A stretch of DNA of 64,000 nucleotides, from assembly GCA_021371935.1 (NCBI GenBank), contig JAJFVF010000002.1:248001-312000 (forward strand), written 5' to 3'. Of this stretch, positions 7,909-17,196 are shown in pieces; the first letter of the stretch is position 1, and each line of letters begins with the position of its first letter. A program made the translations under genes and the position numbers. Origin of the DNA: a bacterium (GTDB lineage: Bacteria; Armatimonadota; UBA5829). The notes under the pieces are model-generated. The model was not told where the DNA came from. It saw only the letters and a list, made by a program, of their open reading frames with translations, and ran no database searches.

Positions 7909-9687
7909 ATGACGCAGATCAATAGCATTCTGGCCACCGACTGTGGCAGCACGACAACCAAAGCAATTCTAATTGAAAAACAGGGCGATGAATACAGACT
8001 TGTAGTCAGGGGCGAGGCTCCGACCACTGTGGAGGCTCCATTTGACGATGTGACCGTAGGCGTAGTAAATGCCGTCAGAGAAGTCGAGGAACTCGCAGGC
8101 AGACGTATTCTTGATGAGAACAACCATATTATAACACCGATTCAGAGCGATGGCTCGGGTGTGGATATATATCTTTCCACCTCAAGTGCTGGCGGCGGTC
8201 TGCAGATGACAGTTGCCGGAGTGGTCAAGGCCATGAGTGCGGAGAGTGCAGAGCGTGCTGCACTCGGTGCGGGCGCTATTATCATAGATGTCATCGCAGT
8301 AGACGACGGGCGCAAGGACTTTGAAAAGGTCAAACGCATCAGGGAGCTGCGTCCCGATATGATCCTGATGAGCGGGGGCACGGACGGCGGCACTGTCAAG
8401 CATCTTGTCGAGTTATCTGAGATGCTTGTGTCTGCTGATCCACGACCCAGACTCGGGATCGGCATGAACATTCCGGTCATCTATGCAGGAAACAAAGATG
8501 CGCGCGAGCCGGTTGCTGAAGTGCTCGATAAGAGAGTGGACCTGCGTGTGGTAGATAATCTTCGCCCAACGCTCGACCGCGAAAACCTCGACCCCGCCCG
8601 TGAAGCTATCCATGAACTGTTCCTCCAGCATGTTATGCAGCAGGCTCCCGGCTACAGTAAACTCAGCGACTGGGTGAGTTCGGGGATTATGTCCACGCCG
8701 AATGCGGTCGGCAAGATAATCCAGACTGTGGCGGAGCAGTTCGATATCAATGTGCTGGCGGCCGATATCGGCGGGGCGACTACTGATGTCTTCTCCGTAT
8801 TTGGCGGAATATATAACCGCACTGTCAGCGCCAACCTGGGTATGAGCTATTCTATCTGTAACGTGCTTGCCGAAGCGAAAACAACCGGCATCGGCAGGTG
8901 GGTACCGTTCGATTTTGATGAAGCACGCCTGAGAAACAGCCTTCGCAACAAAATGATCCGTCCGACCACCATTCCACAGACACTTCGAGACCTGCGCGTA
9001 GAACAGGCAGTCTCACGCGAAGCTCTGAGGCTTGCCTTTGAACACCACAAGACTCTGGCTCGGTCACTCAAGGGTGTGCAGAGTGTGCGGACTATGGCCG
9101 ACAGCATTGATCAGCAGGAGACCGGTCAGACCCTGGTCGACATGATGAGCCTGGATATGATTATAGGCAGCGGCGGCGTCTTGAGCCATGCCCCCAGGCG
9201 TGTGGAGGCGGCATATATGATGCTGGATGCCTACCAACCTGAAGGGGTCACTGTGCTGGCTGTCGACTCGATATTTATGATGCCTCAGCTCGGAGTTCTG
9301 TCGGTGGTTCACCCGGAGGCGGCTGCTCAAGTGTTTGAGCGGGACTGCCTTATCAAGCTCGGACATGTGATTGCGCCTGTCGGCAGGATCAAGCCCGGCG
9401 AACTGGCATGCACTGTGACAATAGGCAATGACGTATATGAAGTCCCATTTGGAACACTCAAACTTGTGCCTATTCCCGCCGGTGAAAGCATAGATGCCGT
9501 AATAAAGCCTGCGCGAAAGCTGGACGTTGGCGAAGGCAGAGGCAGAGAGAGAAAGTGCAAGATAGAGGGTGGGGTTGTCGGCCTAATTATAGACTGCCGC
9601 GGCCGCCCGATGGTTCTGCCTGAAGATCACAGCGCAAGGATCGCTAAGCTGATTGAATGGCACAAAGCTCTGGGACTGGAGAATTAG
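7909..9687 (+). CDS. GlmL/MutL-family ASKHA ATPase
   Basis: The 592-residue protein belongs to the GlmL/MutL family (methylaspartate mutase accessory protein; unrelated to the mismatch-repair MutL). Two actin/Hsp70-like phosphate loops are visible: ATDCGSTTTKAILIE near residue 9 and LAADIGGATTDVFSVF near residue 284. A third Gly-rich segment, IIGSGGVLSHAPRR, lies near residue 420. In clostridia the gene sits between the two subunits of B12-dependent glutamate mutase and is thought to act as a chaperone-like or reactivating ATPase. Here no mutase subunit is in view; the neighbour is the barrel-sandwich/KOW-like protein 87 bases downstream. The biochemical role is therefore open. The ATG at 7909 follows GGTGAT; length is near normal for the family. 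Confidence 0.82.
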   Translation: MTQINSILATDCGSTTTKAILIEKQGDEYRLVVRGEAPTTVEAPFDDVTVGVVNAVREVEELAGRRILDENNHIITPIQSDGSGVDIYLSTSSAGGGLQMTVAGVVKAMSAESAERAALGAGAIIIDVIAVDDGRKDFEKVKRIRELRPDMILMSGGTDGGTVKHLVELSEMLVSADPRPRLGIGMNIPVIYAGNKDAREPVAEVLDKRVDLRVVDNLRPTLDRENLDPAREAIHELFLQHVMQQAPGYSKLSDWVSSGIMSTPNAVGKIIQTVAEQFDINVLAADIGGATTDVFSVFGGIYNRTVSANLGMSYSICNVLAEAKTTGIGRWVPFDFDEARLRNSLRNKMIRPTTIPQTLRDLRVEQAVSREALRLAFEHHKTLARSLKGVQSVRTMADSIDQQETGQTLVDMMSLDMIIGSGGVLSHAPRRVEAAYMMLDAYQPEGVTVLAVDSIFMMPQLGVLSVVHPEAAAQVFERDCLIKLGHVIAPVGRIKPGELACTVTIGNDVYEVPFGTLKLVPIPAGESIDAVIKPARKLDVGEGRGRERKCKIEGGVVGLIIDCRGRPMVLPEDHSARIAKLIEWHKALGLEN

Positions 9688-9699
9688 GTAACAGGTAAT

Positions 9700-9760
9700 A
9701 GGCAACAGTATAGATAGGCGAAGAAAGATTACGATGACGTATACTTGTGCCCTGTTGCCT
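9700..9760. repeat. Inverted repeat between the GlmL-like gene and its partner
   Basis: AGGCAACAG at 9700-9708 is the exact reverse complement of CTGTTGCCT at 9752-9760, with a 43-base spacer. It lies in the short gap between the two genes and could form a weak hairpin in the transcript. No T-run follows, so it is not a typical terminator. Confidence 0.4.
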
Positions 9761-9774
9761 GAAATGGAGTAGAT

Positions 9775-10896
9775 ATGGGAACAGCATATACTCCCGGGCT
9801 CAAGATCAGCTCGGGCACAATAATCAACAAGACTCGCAGGCTGCCGTTGAAGGGGCAGGTCCTGGTCAAGGTCGGCGACAAAGTCGAATCCGGCACTATT
9901 GTAGCGCGCACGGAAATCCCCGGTGTGATGCAGACGATAAGGGTCGCAGAGATACTCGGCCTCGAGCCGCCTGACGCACTTGCAGCGCTCAATATAAAGC
10001 AGGGTGATAAGGTTGAGGCCGGTCAGGTCATGGCAATGACCAAATCATTCTTTGGCCTGCTGAAGAGTGAATGTAAGTCCCCATACAATGGAACGGTTGA
10101 GCTGATTACAAGCGCAACAGGGCATGTCGGCGTGCGGCTCAAACCACTTCCGGTGGAGGTTGATGCCTATATAAAAGGAACGATCTCGGAAGTGATCCCT
10201 GATGAAGGCGTTGTTGTTCAGACATATGGTGCCCTGGTTCAGGGTATATTTGGTGTAGGGGGTGAGCGGACCGGCAAGATAGTGGTGCCCACGCATTCTA
10301 TTTCAGATGCACTGACAGAGGACATTATAAATGAAAGCCATGCCGGTCAAGTGCTGATCGGTGGTGCCGGAGTGACACTCGGCGCGCTCAAAAAGGCGGC
10401 CAGCATTGGTGTGAATGGGATAGTCGTCGGAGCTATAGTCGACACTGACCTGATAGAGTATCTCGGCCATGACATAGGTGTCGCGATCACAGGCCAGGAA
10501 GACATTCCGACCACACTCATCCTTACCGAAGGCTTCGGCTCTATCCAGATGGCCGAAAGGACCTATAAGCTCCTGAAATCGCTGGAGGGGCGCACGGTCT
10601 CCATTAATGGCGCAACGCAAATTAGAGCCGGTGTAATCCGGCCTGAAGTGGTTGCGTCACTGGACGAGCCTGCCAACAGCGGTGAGAGTGAATCGTCCAG
10701 CCAGAGCCTGGAGACCGGCAGCACGGTGCGAATCATACGTGAGCCGTATTTCGGCGCACTCGGCACGGTCACAAAATTGCCGCCTGAGTTGGTGGAGGTC
10801 GAATCGGGGGCAGTGGTGCGTGTGCTCGAGGCGGAACTTGGCGACGGGAAAATCGTCTCAGTACCTAGAGCAAATGTTGAAATCATCGAGACATAG
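9775..10896 (+). CDS. Uncharacterised protein with tandem barrel-sandwich (lipoyl-like) segments and KOW-like C-terminus
   Basis: No characterised homologue is recognised. Residues 20-55 (LPLKGQVLVKVGDKVESG, then TIVARTEIPG) and 70-125 (IKQGDKVEAGQVMAM, ECKSPYNGTVELI) look like barrel-sandwich hybrid folds of the lipoyl/biotinyl or RnfC type. There is no classical modified-Lys motif such as MKM or DKA. Residues 160-270 form a Gly-rich alpha/beta region with GGAGVTLGALKKAASIGVNG. After a Ser/Glu-rich linker, residues 313-373 resemble a KOW/SH3 barrel (GSTVRIIREPYFGALGTVTK). There is no signal peptide or membrane helix, so it is probably cytoplasmic. ATG with GGAG upstream. The tight linkage to the GlmL-like ATPase suggests a joint function. 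Confidence 0.6.
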   Translation: MGTAYTPGLKISSGTIINKTRRLPLKGQVLVKVGDKVESGTIVARTEIPGVMQTIRVAEILGLEPPDALAALNIKQGDKVEAGQVMAMTKSFFGLLKSECKSPYNGTVELITSATGHVGVRLKPLPVEVDAYIKGTISEVIPDEGVVVQTYGALVQGIFGVGGERTGKIVVPTHSISDALTEDIINESHAGQVLIGGAGVTLGALKKAASIGVNGIVVGAIVDTDLIEYLGHDIGVAITGQEDIPTTLILTEGFGSIQMAERTYKLLKSLEGRTVSINGATQIRAGVIRPEVVASLDEPANSGESESSSQSLETGSTVRIIREPYFGALGTVTKLPPELVEVESGAVVRVLEAELGDGKIVSVPRANVEIIET

Positions 10897-10908
10897 CGAG
10901 GATATGTA

Positions 10909-11880
10909 ATGTCGCTTAGCACTTTGTTTATCATAGCAGTTACCACATCCAGGATGGTTTTTCCTGGTGTGCCTGCATATATCCCTAGTCAATCTGACCA
11001 GGTACCCGAGACAAGTCCTGCTGTCAGAAGCATTACCATGGAGCTTTATTCCAGTAATTCGATAACAGCCCCTGAAGTAAGCGTAACGCTGCCTGAAGGG
11101 CTCAAACTCTCAAAGACGGCGCGTATGCAGGTCACTCCGTTTGAACAGCCGAGCCAGTCTCAAAGCATGGACAAGGTTACTGTAAAGACATATTGGGGTT
11201 CATCCGAGGCTATACAGACCGGCCAACCTAGTGTCAACCAGATATCAACAGTGTGCGAGACAGATCAGGTAAACTACAAGACAGCCGCACTCTGGCCGGG
11301 ACGCGGTAAAGGCTTTGAAGCGGGACCTATAAGTGATGACGCTTCCGCTGTGGGGACCTATAAGCTTACCACCAACTATACCGGTTCAACGTCCGTCACA
11401 CTAGGCGCTGCGCAAAACTTTCTTGCGCCGATAGAGCTTGCAGATCCGGGCAAGGATATCGATATCGAAAAGTCGATCAAACTGGAATGGAAAGCTGTGG
11501 TGGGCGCTTTGGCCTATTGGGTGGTCGCATATGGCGGAAACGAGAGCGAGACCATCGCCTGGACTGCCGGTTCTGCATCCGGTGCGGATGTGAATATCGA
11601 TACTGCTCTTTCCCATAACGATGTCACCAAAATGCTTGAACAAAAGGCACTCATTGGACCGGATGTCACATCGACTACAATCCCGGCGGGGATATTCAAA
11701 GGCTCCACGGGGGTCATGTTCAATATAACTGCCATTGGCGAGGATATTATCCAGGAGAAAGACGGGATCAAAACGCAGGTCATTGTAAGGTCGACGGCAT
11801 GCGCGCCGCTCTATTCTTCAAAATACGCCAAGCCGAAACAAGATTCTCAGGAAAGTCTCCCGGCACCGCCTCAGAAATAG
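10909..11880 (+). CDS. Putative exported protein with a fibronectin-III-like segment
   Basis: The 323-residue product has a hydrophobic N-terminus (LSTLFIIAVTTSRMVFPGV) that may be a signal sequence, though it lacks a basic n-region. The central part is rich in Thr, Ser and Val and strand-forming. The segment IKLEWKAVVGALAYWVVAYG (about residues 189-208) resembles the W...Y pattern of fibronectin-III-like modules. The C-terminus is Pro/Gln-rich. ATG at 10909 with GAGG upstream, 12 bases after the preceding gene, so probably the third gene of the GlmL-like operon. Function unknown. Confidence 0.55.
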   Translation: MSLSTLFIIAVTTSRMVFPGVPAYIPSQSDQVPETSPAVRSITMELYSSNSITAPEVSVTLPEGLKLSKTARMQVTPFEQPSQSQSMDKVTVKTYWGSSEAIQTGQPSVNQISTVCETDQVNYKTAALWPGRGKGFEAGPISDDASAVGTYKLTTNYTGSTSVTLGAAQNFLAPIELADPGKDIDIEKSIKLEWKAVVGALAYWVVAYGGNESETIAWTAGSASGADVNIDTALSHNDVTKMLEQKALIGPDVTSTTIPAGIFKGSTGVMFNITAIGEDIIQEKDGIKTQVIVRSTACAPLYSSKYAKPKQDSQESLPAPPQK

Positions 11881-11894
11881 TAGGGAGCGAAGAG

Positions 11895-12311
11895 TCAAGA
11901 TGATCTCTGTTTTTCCAGCCTGACCTTCATGCCGTGTTCGGTGCGGCTGCCTTCGAGTTCATCAACCAGCTCACGCATTATCGCCAATCCTCTGCCGTGT
12001 TCGTCATATGAATCGGCCATGAGCACTGGAGACGGTATCGACTCTGCCGGACTCTCGTCCTCCACTTCCACCACCAGACACTTGCCTGTGGCCTGGCATC
12101 TGACAACGACCACATCCACATCTGCATCAGGACTGCCATGCGTCACTGAGTTCGTGACGGCCTCGGAGACGGCTACCTCCATATCCGTCACCTCTTCACA
12201 TGAGAAACCGACAGACTGCGCGAGACTGCGCACGCCGCGCCTGACTATCGCGACATAGCGGGTATCGGCAGGTATTTTGAACTCCAAAGATTTACATAAA
12301 CTCTCTTCCAT
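11895..12311 (-). CDS. RsbW-like anti-sigma / serine kinase (HATPase_c_2)
   Basis: A 138-residue single-domain GHKL ATPase of the RsbW/SpoIIAB type. These kinases bind a sigma factor and phosphorylate a STAS-domain antagonist. The N-box is EAVTNSVTHG near residue 50, the G1 region VEVEDESP, and the G2 region DEHGRGLAIMREL near residue 104. The ATG at 12311 has GAGG seven bases upstream. No STAS partner or sigma gene adjoins it; the nearest STAS domain in view is the fusion at 40.5 kb. Convergent with the preceding plus-strand gene, with 14 bases between stops. Confidence 0.85.
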   Translation of the reverse strand: MEESLCKSLEFKIPADTRYVAIVRRGVRSLAQSVGFSCEEVTDMEVAVSEAVTNSVTHGSPDADVDVVVVRCQATGKCLVVEVEDESPAESIPSPVLMADSYDEHGRGLAIMRELVDELEGSRTEHGMKVRLEKQRSS

Positions 12312-12405
12312 TTTCTTGCCTCGTTGTCAACCCCTAAGTAACATACGGCCTTGAACTTGTATTAGCAAATACACCTCGAATATACCGGTTTCTCGGCCAA
12401 GACGT

Positions 12406-12508
12406 GCAATTTACTAAGCGTAAATTGCTTAGTCCGGATTATGCGGGAAGCGCATAATCCGGGTCTCAGAGAGCATTATTCACGAGGAACGTGAATAATG
12501 CGGGTTAG
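12406..12508. repeat. Composite palindromic repeat, copy 1 (modules C-A-B)
   Basis: Three consecutive palindromes: module C (GCAATTTAC...GTAAATTGC, 12406-12428), module A (CCGGATTATGCG...CGCATAATCCGG, 12434-12462) and module B (GCATTATTCACG...CGTGAATAATGC, 12473-12501), ending in GGGTTAG. The same modules recur at eight more intergenic sites. The remaining 12312-12405 and 12509-12650 show no gene; a possible leader of the GH36-like gene lies in the latter. Confidence 0.85.
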
Positions 12509-12664
12509 CGAGCAGGCAACTCATGCACCGTTTCATACCCACTCAGCCGATAGTTGAAACACATCTTTTTTGTCGGATTCTGATGGGCAATTGCTTCTAC
12601 TCTACAGCCGATCATAAGAAGGAGATTGAGCCCCGTTGCATCAATCTTATAGAGGAGTGAGATT

Positions 12665-14731
12665 ATGACAGACAAAGCTATTGGTTACGTGCAGGAAATA
12701 CCTGGGGGGATGGTCTTCGAGATAGGCAATGGCTGGATGCAGCGCAGAGTCCACGTGATCTCAGGCAAGATTGGGACGACCAGCCTGGTAAATACGCTTA
12801 ACGTCGAGGAATATCTGGAAGAGACTAAAGCCGAGTTTGAGATCACCATCACAGGCGAAGGCCAAAGAGTCACACTCGACTTCAAAGACTTCACCTTTGA
12901 GGACTGCTGCACTCCCAACTGGAGCGATGAACTCAGAACTGTCGAAGTCCTGTTGGAGACTGAAATAAATGATGTGCCTCTGGCAGTATCTGTCTTTTAT
13001 GAAGCCAGAGCAGACGCCGACTATCTGCGGAAATGGGTCAAGGTGCATCCATGCAAGCTCGACGGATGGACATTGCGCAGCGTGACCCTGGAGAATATGA
13101 AATTCCGCGAGATGGTCGAAGGGGTCATGCCCATATCTCGCTATACCAAGACGTATTCCAACCACGAGGATAATGTCCATGTCCAGCCCGATTCGGTCAA
13201 TGTCGACGACCCCAATTCATCATTTGTATTTGGAGATACTTCGCGTGCAGTGCTGGGCTACTGGGGCTATGGCGAGGGGTTGTATTTCTTCACCGAGTCT
13301 CTGACTGGTGAAGAGGCTTTTAACCGCCCGACCGGCCTTGTGATGAAGCATCATGACTGCGTGCCGCTGACTGAGGGTCTTATCACTGGAACAGCCATAA
13401 TCGGCGGGTATGCAGGTCCGCCTGAGATAGGATTCAAAAGATATAATCAACACCTGATGGACAACTGGTGCGCAGTAAGGGCAAAGAGCATTCCAGTCGT
13501 GTGGGACACCTGGCTGGTGACGCGTGAGGGTAACCAACCGGTCCTGTCCGGCTACGACCGCACTCTCCTGATTGATTATATAGACCGGATCAAACAGGCT
13601 GGATTCTATGACGTGGTCCAACTCGACCTGGGATGGGAAGCCATATGGCCGATGCGTGTGGACTCGAGCAAGTTTCTCAATGGAATCTCTGAGATAGCTA
13701 AGCGCGCAAGCGAGGCTGGCCTTGATATGGGATACTGGATAAACCCGTTCACCTGCAGCTACTGGCGCTCATCCGTTGAAGACGAGCACCCGGAGTGGAC
13801 AGTCCCCGACTCGGCATCGCATAGGTCGGGCGCACTTTCGCTGTGCGTGATGTCGGACTATTACGACTATGTGCGTGATCGTTTTATGGCTCTCGTAACT
13901 GAGGTGAATGCGCGATCGATATTCTGGGATGGTAACGACTGGAACATACCTGCCTGCAGCGCCCGCAATCATGATCACATGGATCAAAATGAACTCGAGA
14001 TCAAGGCACGCAAGCGTCTGGCTGCAATCTGCGGCGAGGCTCACCAAGCCAGAGCCGATCTTGTCATCTCTGCGTTCAACCTGCCGGTGGATAATCACAG
14101 ACTCTGTGCACTCGATCAGGAACAGATTGCGGATACTTCCAGCTTTCCCACCTTGCACTCCGAGCTTATAGGGCGCCAGCAGATATATCAGATGACCTGG
14201 GAGCATCCTTTTCATGCGATCCGCGGAGGCTGGCATGGCGTCAACTGGCACGAGGCAGGCGAAGACAATCTTACTAAGCGTCCTCTCCACGAGCTGTTTC
14301 ATGCCGAAATGAGCATGATCGCCTACGGACTGGCTCATGCCGGCGGCAGCATAGATCTGAAGCAGGCTCGACCTGAGTTTATGGAGTTTCTGGCCAGGCT
14401 TTTTGCTTTCAGGATGCGGTTCGAGAAATACTTCGACACTTATCAGCATGTGCTGGGTTTTCCTGACGGTAAGAGCGTGGACGGTTCGGGTCATATCATC
14501 GATGGAGCCGGTTTTATTGTGCTGGTTAATCCCACAGAGGAAGACATTGCGGTCAAAATCCCGCTCGGTGCGCCTGAACTGGAGCTTTCATCCGAGAAGA
14601 AACATGTTCTAGCGGACTGGAGTGGTCTCGATTCAGGCCGGAATATCGGGTCGGCAAAAATAGACTCCGCCCCCGAGATAGAACTGACAGGGCTCGATGT
14701 GAAGTATATAGGCGTGAACATAGAAATCTAA
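12665..14731 (+). CDS. GH36-like alpha-galactosidase (clan GH-D glycoside hydrolase)
   Basis: A 688-residue glycosidase with an N-terminal beta-sandwich (residues 1-270), a TIM barrel (275-600) and a C-terminal beta domain. Clan GH-D hallmarks are VVWDTW at 278-283, QLDLGWE near 319-325, MGYWINP near 355-361, and FWDGNDWN at 420-427, whose Asp422 is the likely nucleophile. The acid/base is probably an Asp near QEQIADTSS. No signal peptide is visible, so it probably acts in the cytoplasm on imported alpha-galactosides; family members also include N-acetylgalactosaminidases. The start is set by GGAG seven bases before ATG. With the galactokinase fusion upstream it suggests galactoside use. Confidence 0.82.
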   Translation: MTDKAIGYVQEIPGGMVFEIGNGWMQRRVHVISGKIGTTSLVNTLNVEEYLEETKAEFEITITGEGQRVTLDFKDFTFEDCCTPNWSDELRTVEVLLETEINDVPLAVSVFYEARADADYLRKWVKVHPCKLDGWTLRSVTLENMKFREMVEGVMPISRYTKTYSNHEDNVHVQPDSVNVDDPNSSFVFGDTSRAVLGYWGYGEGLYFFTESLTGEEAFNRPTGLVMKHHDCVPLTEGLITGTAIIGGYAGPPEIGFKRYNQHLMDNWCAVRAKSIPVVWDTWLVTREGNQPVLSGYDRTLLIDYIDRIKQAGFYDVVQLDLGWEAIWPMRVDSSKFLNGISEIAKRASEAGLDMGYWINPFTCSYWRSSVEDEHPEWTVPDSASHRSGALSLCVMSDYYDYVRDRFMALVTEVNARSIFWDGNDWNIPACSARNHDHMDQNELEIKARKRLAAICGEAHQARADLVISAFNLPVDNHRLCALDQEQIADTSSFPTLHSELIGRQQIYQMTWEHPFHAIRGGWHGVNWHEAGEDNLTKRPLHELFHAEMSMIAYGLAHAGGSIDLKQARPEFMEFLARLFAFRMRFEKYFDTYQHVLGFPDGKSVDGSGHIIDGAGFIVLVNPTEEDIAVKIPLGAPELELSSEKKHVLADWSGLDSGRNIGSAKIDSAPEIELTGLDVKYIGVNIEI

Positions 14732-14860
14732 CTCGTCTACAGAAGTCATCTTCCCTCGGTTATTCATCAAGACAGAGCGTCCACCTGCCGATACTATTAT
14801 TAGCATCCCTTCGGAAATGTTATTCAAAGGGGCTGCATATGTACGTATCGGAAAAGCAGC

Positions 14861-16030
14861 ATGCTTGGTCACAACAACAAAAACGATTTTACAAGCAGGG
14901 TAGGTCTTGATATCGGCAGCCACACTATAAATGGTGTTGAGGTGGTGGAACGCGGCTCAGAGATAGTAATACGGTCCGCAGGCAGTGTGCCGATACCTGT
15001 TTTGCAATCAAAGCAGCATCTTCCCGAACCCTCCGCTATAGCGGGAGCCGTGAAGAACCTCTGGTCATCTGCCAGGTTTGGATCACGCTCAGTTGTGCTG
15101 GCTTTGGCGCCACAGGCGGTCTATATGAAGTGGCTTCATCTCGAAGCTGCGGATGAAGAGGAGTTGGAACAGACTGCGCAGGCCACCGCCGCGCGGGGTA
15201 CGCCATTTGCAGCGGACGACGTGATAATTGACTACCGGGTGCTCTCACAGAGAAGCATGGGCCCCAGGAATGTATATTTTACACTGCTGGCAGCTGCATC
15301 ATCGTCAATGGTAGACGAAGTGCTGGATATTGCCGAAAGCTCCGGCCTTGAGCCGGTGGCAGTCGATATCGGCATTGCGGCAGCAGTAAGGAGCGCAAGT
15401 GCACGCGCGAAATCGTCGAGCCCTCTGTGGAGTGGACAGCCTATAGCCCACGTCGTTATCGGCGCGCGAAACACTACGATTGCGGTATTCCGTGGTGATG
15501 CACCTGAGTTCGCTCGCACAGTACCTGTAGGCGGCAACGACTTCACCGAGCGCATAGCCGAGCATTCACAGGTGAGTTGGGAAGAAGCTGAAAAGATAAA
15601 ACTCACTCCCGGCACGCACATTAGCGAGGACGGCCTGCTTACTGTATCAACAAGCAGCGGTGGGATAAAAGTGCCCTGCGAGCAGGTAATCGGCAGACTT
15701 GCAAGGGAGATTCAGCGATCGCTGAGGTTTTTTACCAGCCAATATGCTGAGGGCAGTTATCTAGGTATGATAGGTGCAATCACTATGAGCGGCGGCGGTG
15801 CTTTGCTTAAGGGGTTGGGGACATGTCTGCAGGAACGGGGGATAGAGATCAACGGAACAGTAAACCCATTTGCGGGCTTTCTAGTAGCCGATGAGGGTGG
15901 CGGAATGCGTAATATCGGCGAGAACGCCGCTTCATATACCACCGCCATGGGTCTCGCCAGTGCTGACTATTGGGGGAGGAAGCTTTCGGACGCTGTATAT
16001 GACAACGTCCAAATGAAAGCGGCGGCTTGA
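14861..16030 (+). CDS. pilM: Type IV pilus assembly protein PilM
   Basis: Actin-like cytoplasmic ATPase of the pilus alignment complex. The 389-residue protein begins with an ASKHA phosphate loop (VGLDIGSHTINGVEV), has the second loop region VVIGARNTTIAVF near residue 203, and GAITMSGGGALLKGLG near the C-terminus, all typical of PilM. Family members bind the cytoplasmic tail of PilN. The ATG at 14861 has no clear Shine-Dalgarno sequence. It heads the pil run, and its stop overlaps the start region of pilN. The 129-base gap upstream must hold the promoter, but no consensus boxes stand out. Confidence 0.9.
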   Translation: MLGHNNKNDFTSRVGLDIGSHTINGVEVVERGSEIVIRSAGSVPIPVLQSKQHLPEPSAIAGAVKNLWSSARFGSRSVVLALAPQAVYMKWLHLEAADEEELEQTAQATAARGTPFAADDVIIDYRVLSQRSMGPRNVYFTLLAAASSSMVDEVLDIAESSGLEPVAVDIGIAAAVRSASARAKSSSPLWSGQPIAHVVIGARNTTIAVFRGDAPEFARTVPVGGNDFTERIAEHSQVSWEEAEKIKLTPGTHISEDGLLTVSTSSGGIKVPCEQVIGRLAREIQRSLRFFTSQYAEGSYLGMIGAITMSGGGALLKGLGTCLQERGIEINGTVNPFAGFLVADEGGGMRNIGENAASYTTAMGLASADYWGRKLSDAVYDNVQMKAAA

Positions 16031-16032
16031 GA

Positions 16033-16632
16033 ATGAGGCCATTTAATCTAGCCCAATCAAGGATTGTTGAGCGCAGATATTGCAGAATGCATGTGAACCG
16101 CCATCTGCAAGCGATAGCGGTTTTCGTCGGCATAACGCTGTTTGTCGCGGCAGCATCCCAAGCCTGCCGCCAGAGTATCCGCAACAGAGCAACGCATGTC
16201 AAATCCGAACTGGCAGCGGTTCAGTCAAAATGTGTTGTGATGAAAAGATCCACATCAGCAGTTGACCTCAGGATTGGCCAGCGCGACTGGCAGAAACAGC
16301 TTGCCACCGGGAGCCGAAAGTGGCTTAGCATACTCGACGCAATATTGGGCAGCGTGCCCAAAGATGTTTGGCTCAGCAGAATTGAAAACTCCCAGAAAGA
16401 CGTAGGACTGACACTGGACGGTCAGGCTGGCTCGTTTGAATCCATGACCGAGTTCATAACCAGGCTGCGTGATACTGGTTGTTTTAAGGACGTAAGGCTC
16501 ACAAGCACGAAAATATCCAGCGCGGATGGAACAACATATGTTGAATTCTCCCTGCAACTTCAGATGAAAGTCACTGTTTCTCAAGTGGCTGCAGGCGGCG
16601 GCAAAGTGCCTGCTGCCGGGGAGAGTCATTAG
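16033..16632 (+). CDS. pilN: PilN-like pilus assembly protein
   Basis: A 199-residue bitopic inner-membrane protein: a short cytoplasmic segment MRPFNLAQ (PilN usually has INLLP here), one membrane helix at about residues 25-45, a coiled-coil stretch, then a ferredoxin-like periplasmic domain (residues 90-180). It should bind PilM through its N-terminus and PilO through its periplasmic part. The ATG at 16033 is preferred over TTG at 16027. Identity rests on position, size and topology more than on motifs. Confidence 0.78.
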   Translation: MRPFNLAQSRIVERRYCRMHVNRHLQAIAVFVGITLFVAAASQACRQSIRNRATHVKSELAAVQSKCVVMKRSTSAVDLRIGQRDWQKQLATGSRKWLSILDAILGSVPKDVWLSRIENSQKDVGLTLDGQAGSFESMTEFITRLRDTGCFKDVRLTSTKISSADGTTYVEFSLQLQMKVTVSQVAAGGGKVPAAGESH

Positions 16633-17196
16633 ATGATCAGCGCAAAATACTATACTCCAGAAAATGTGGACAGAGCGGGCAAGGCGCGCATTGGTGCCGG
16701 AGTTGTTGCGCTTATAATATGTGGTTATTTAATAGCAACCAGCGCGATAAGTATGCGCGAAATTTGGAGTGCCAACAAAGCGCTTCGTAAAGAAAAGTCT
16801 GCTGTAATAAGTATAAAGCGCGATGCTGATATCAAGCGCAATCGCGATGCATCAGAGCCACTGGCGAGTATGGGTGGTGTGGAATCATTTGCGCTGGCAT
16901 TTACGTGTTGGGCAAAGCTTGACGGAGTGAGTGTGGAGTCTATTGTTCCTGAAGGACCGCCTGCTGCGTCACAGATAACTCTGGGGAAGGTTAAGCTGGG
17001 CAGTTGGAATGCAAATAAAGTGCGTGTTCGGGGCAATGGAGAGTTCACTTCGCTCACTCGGCTGCTCGAAAAGCTCAGAAACCCCGGCATGCCGATCCAG
17101 CTCGATTCATTTTCAATAGAGTCTGCTGACAGCCGCATTGGAAAGGTTAACTATAACCTCCTTTTAACGGTTTATGAAAAGGCAAGTGCAAGCTGA
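16633..17196 (+). CDS. pilO: PilO-like pilus assembly protein
   Basis: A 187-residue protein with one N-terminal membrane helix (about residues 20-40), a Lys-rich coiled coil and a small alpha/beta periplasmic domain, the plan of PilO. It follows pilN without any gap and overlaps pilP by one base. In characterised systems PilN and PilO form a heterodimer linking the cytoplasmic ring to the secretin. Sequence similarity to named PilO is weak, so the call is positional. Confidence 0.72.
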   Translation: MISAKYYTPENVDRAGKARIGAGVVALIICGYLIATSAISMREIWSANKALRKEKSAVISIKRDADIKRNRDASEPLASMGGVESFALAFTCWAKLDGVSVESIVPEGPPAASQITLGKVKLGSWNANKVRVRGNGEFTSLTRLLEKLRNPGMPIQLDSFSIESADSRIGKVNYNLLLTVYEKASAS

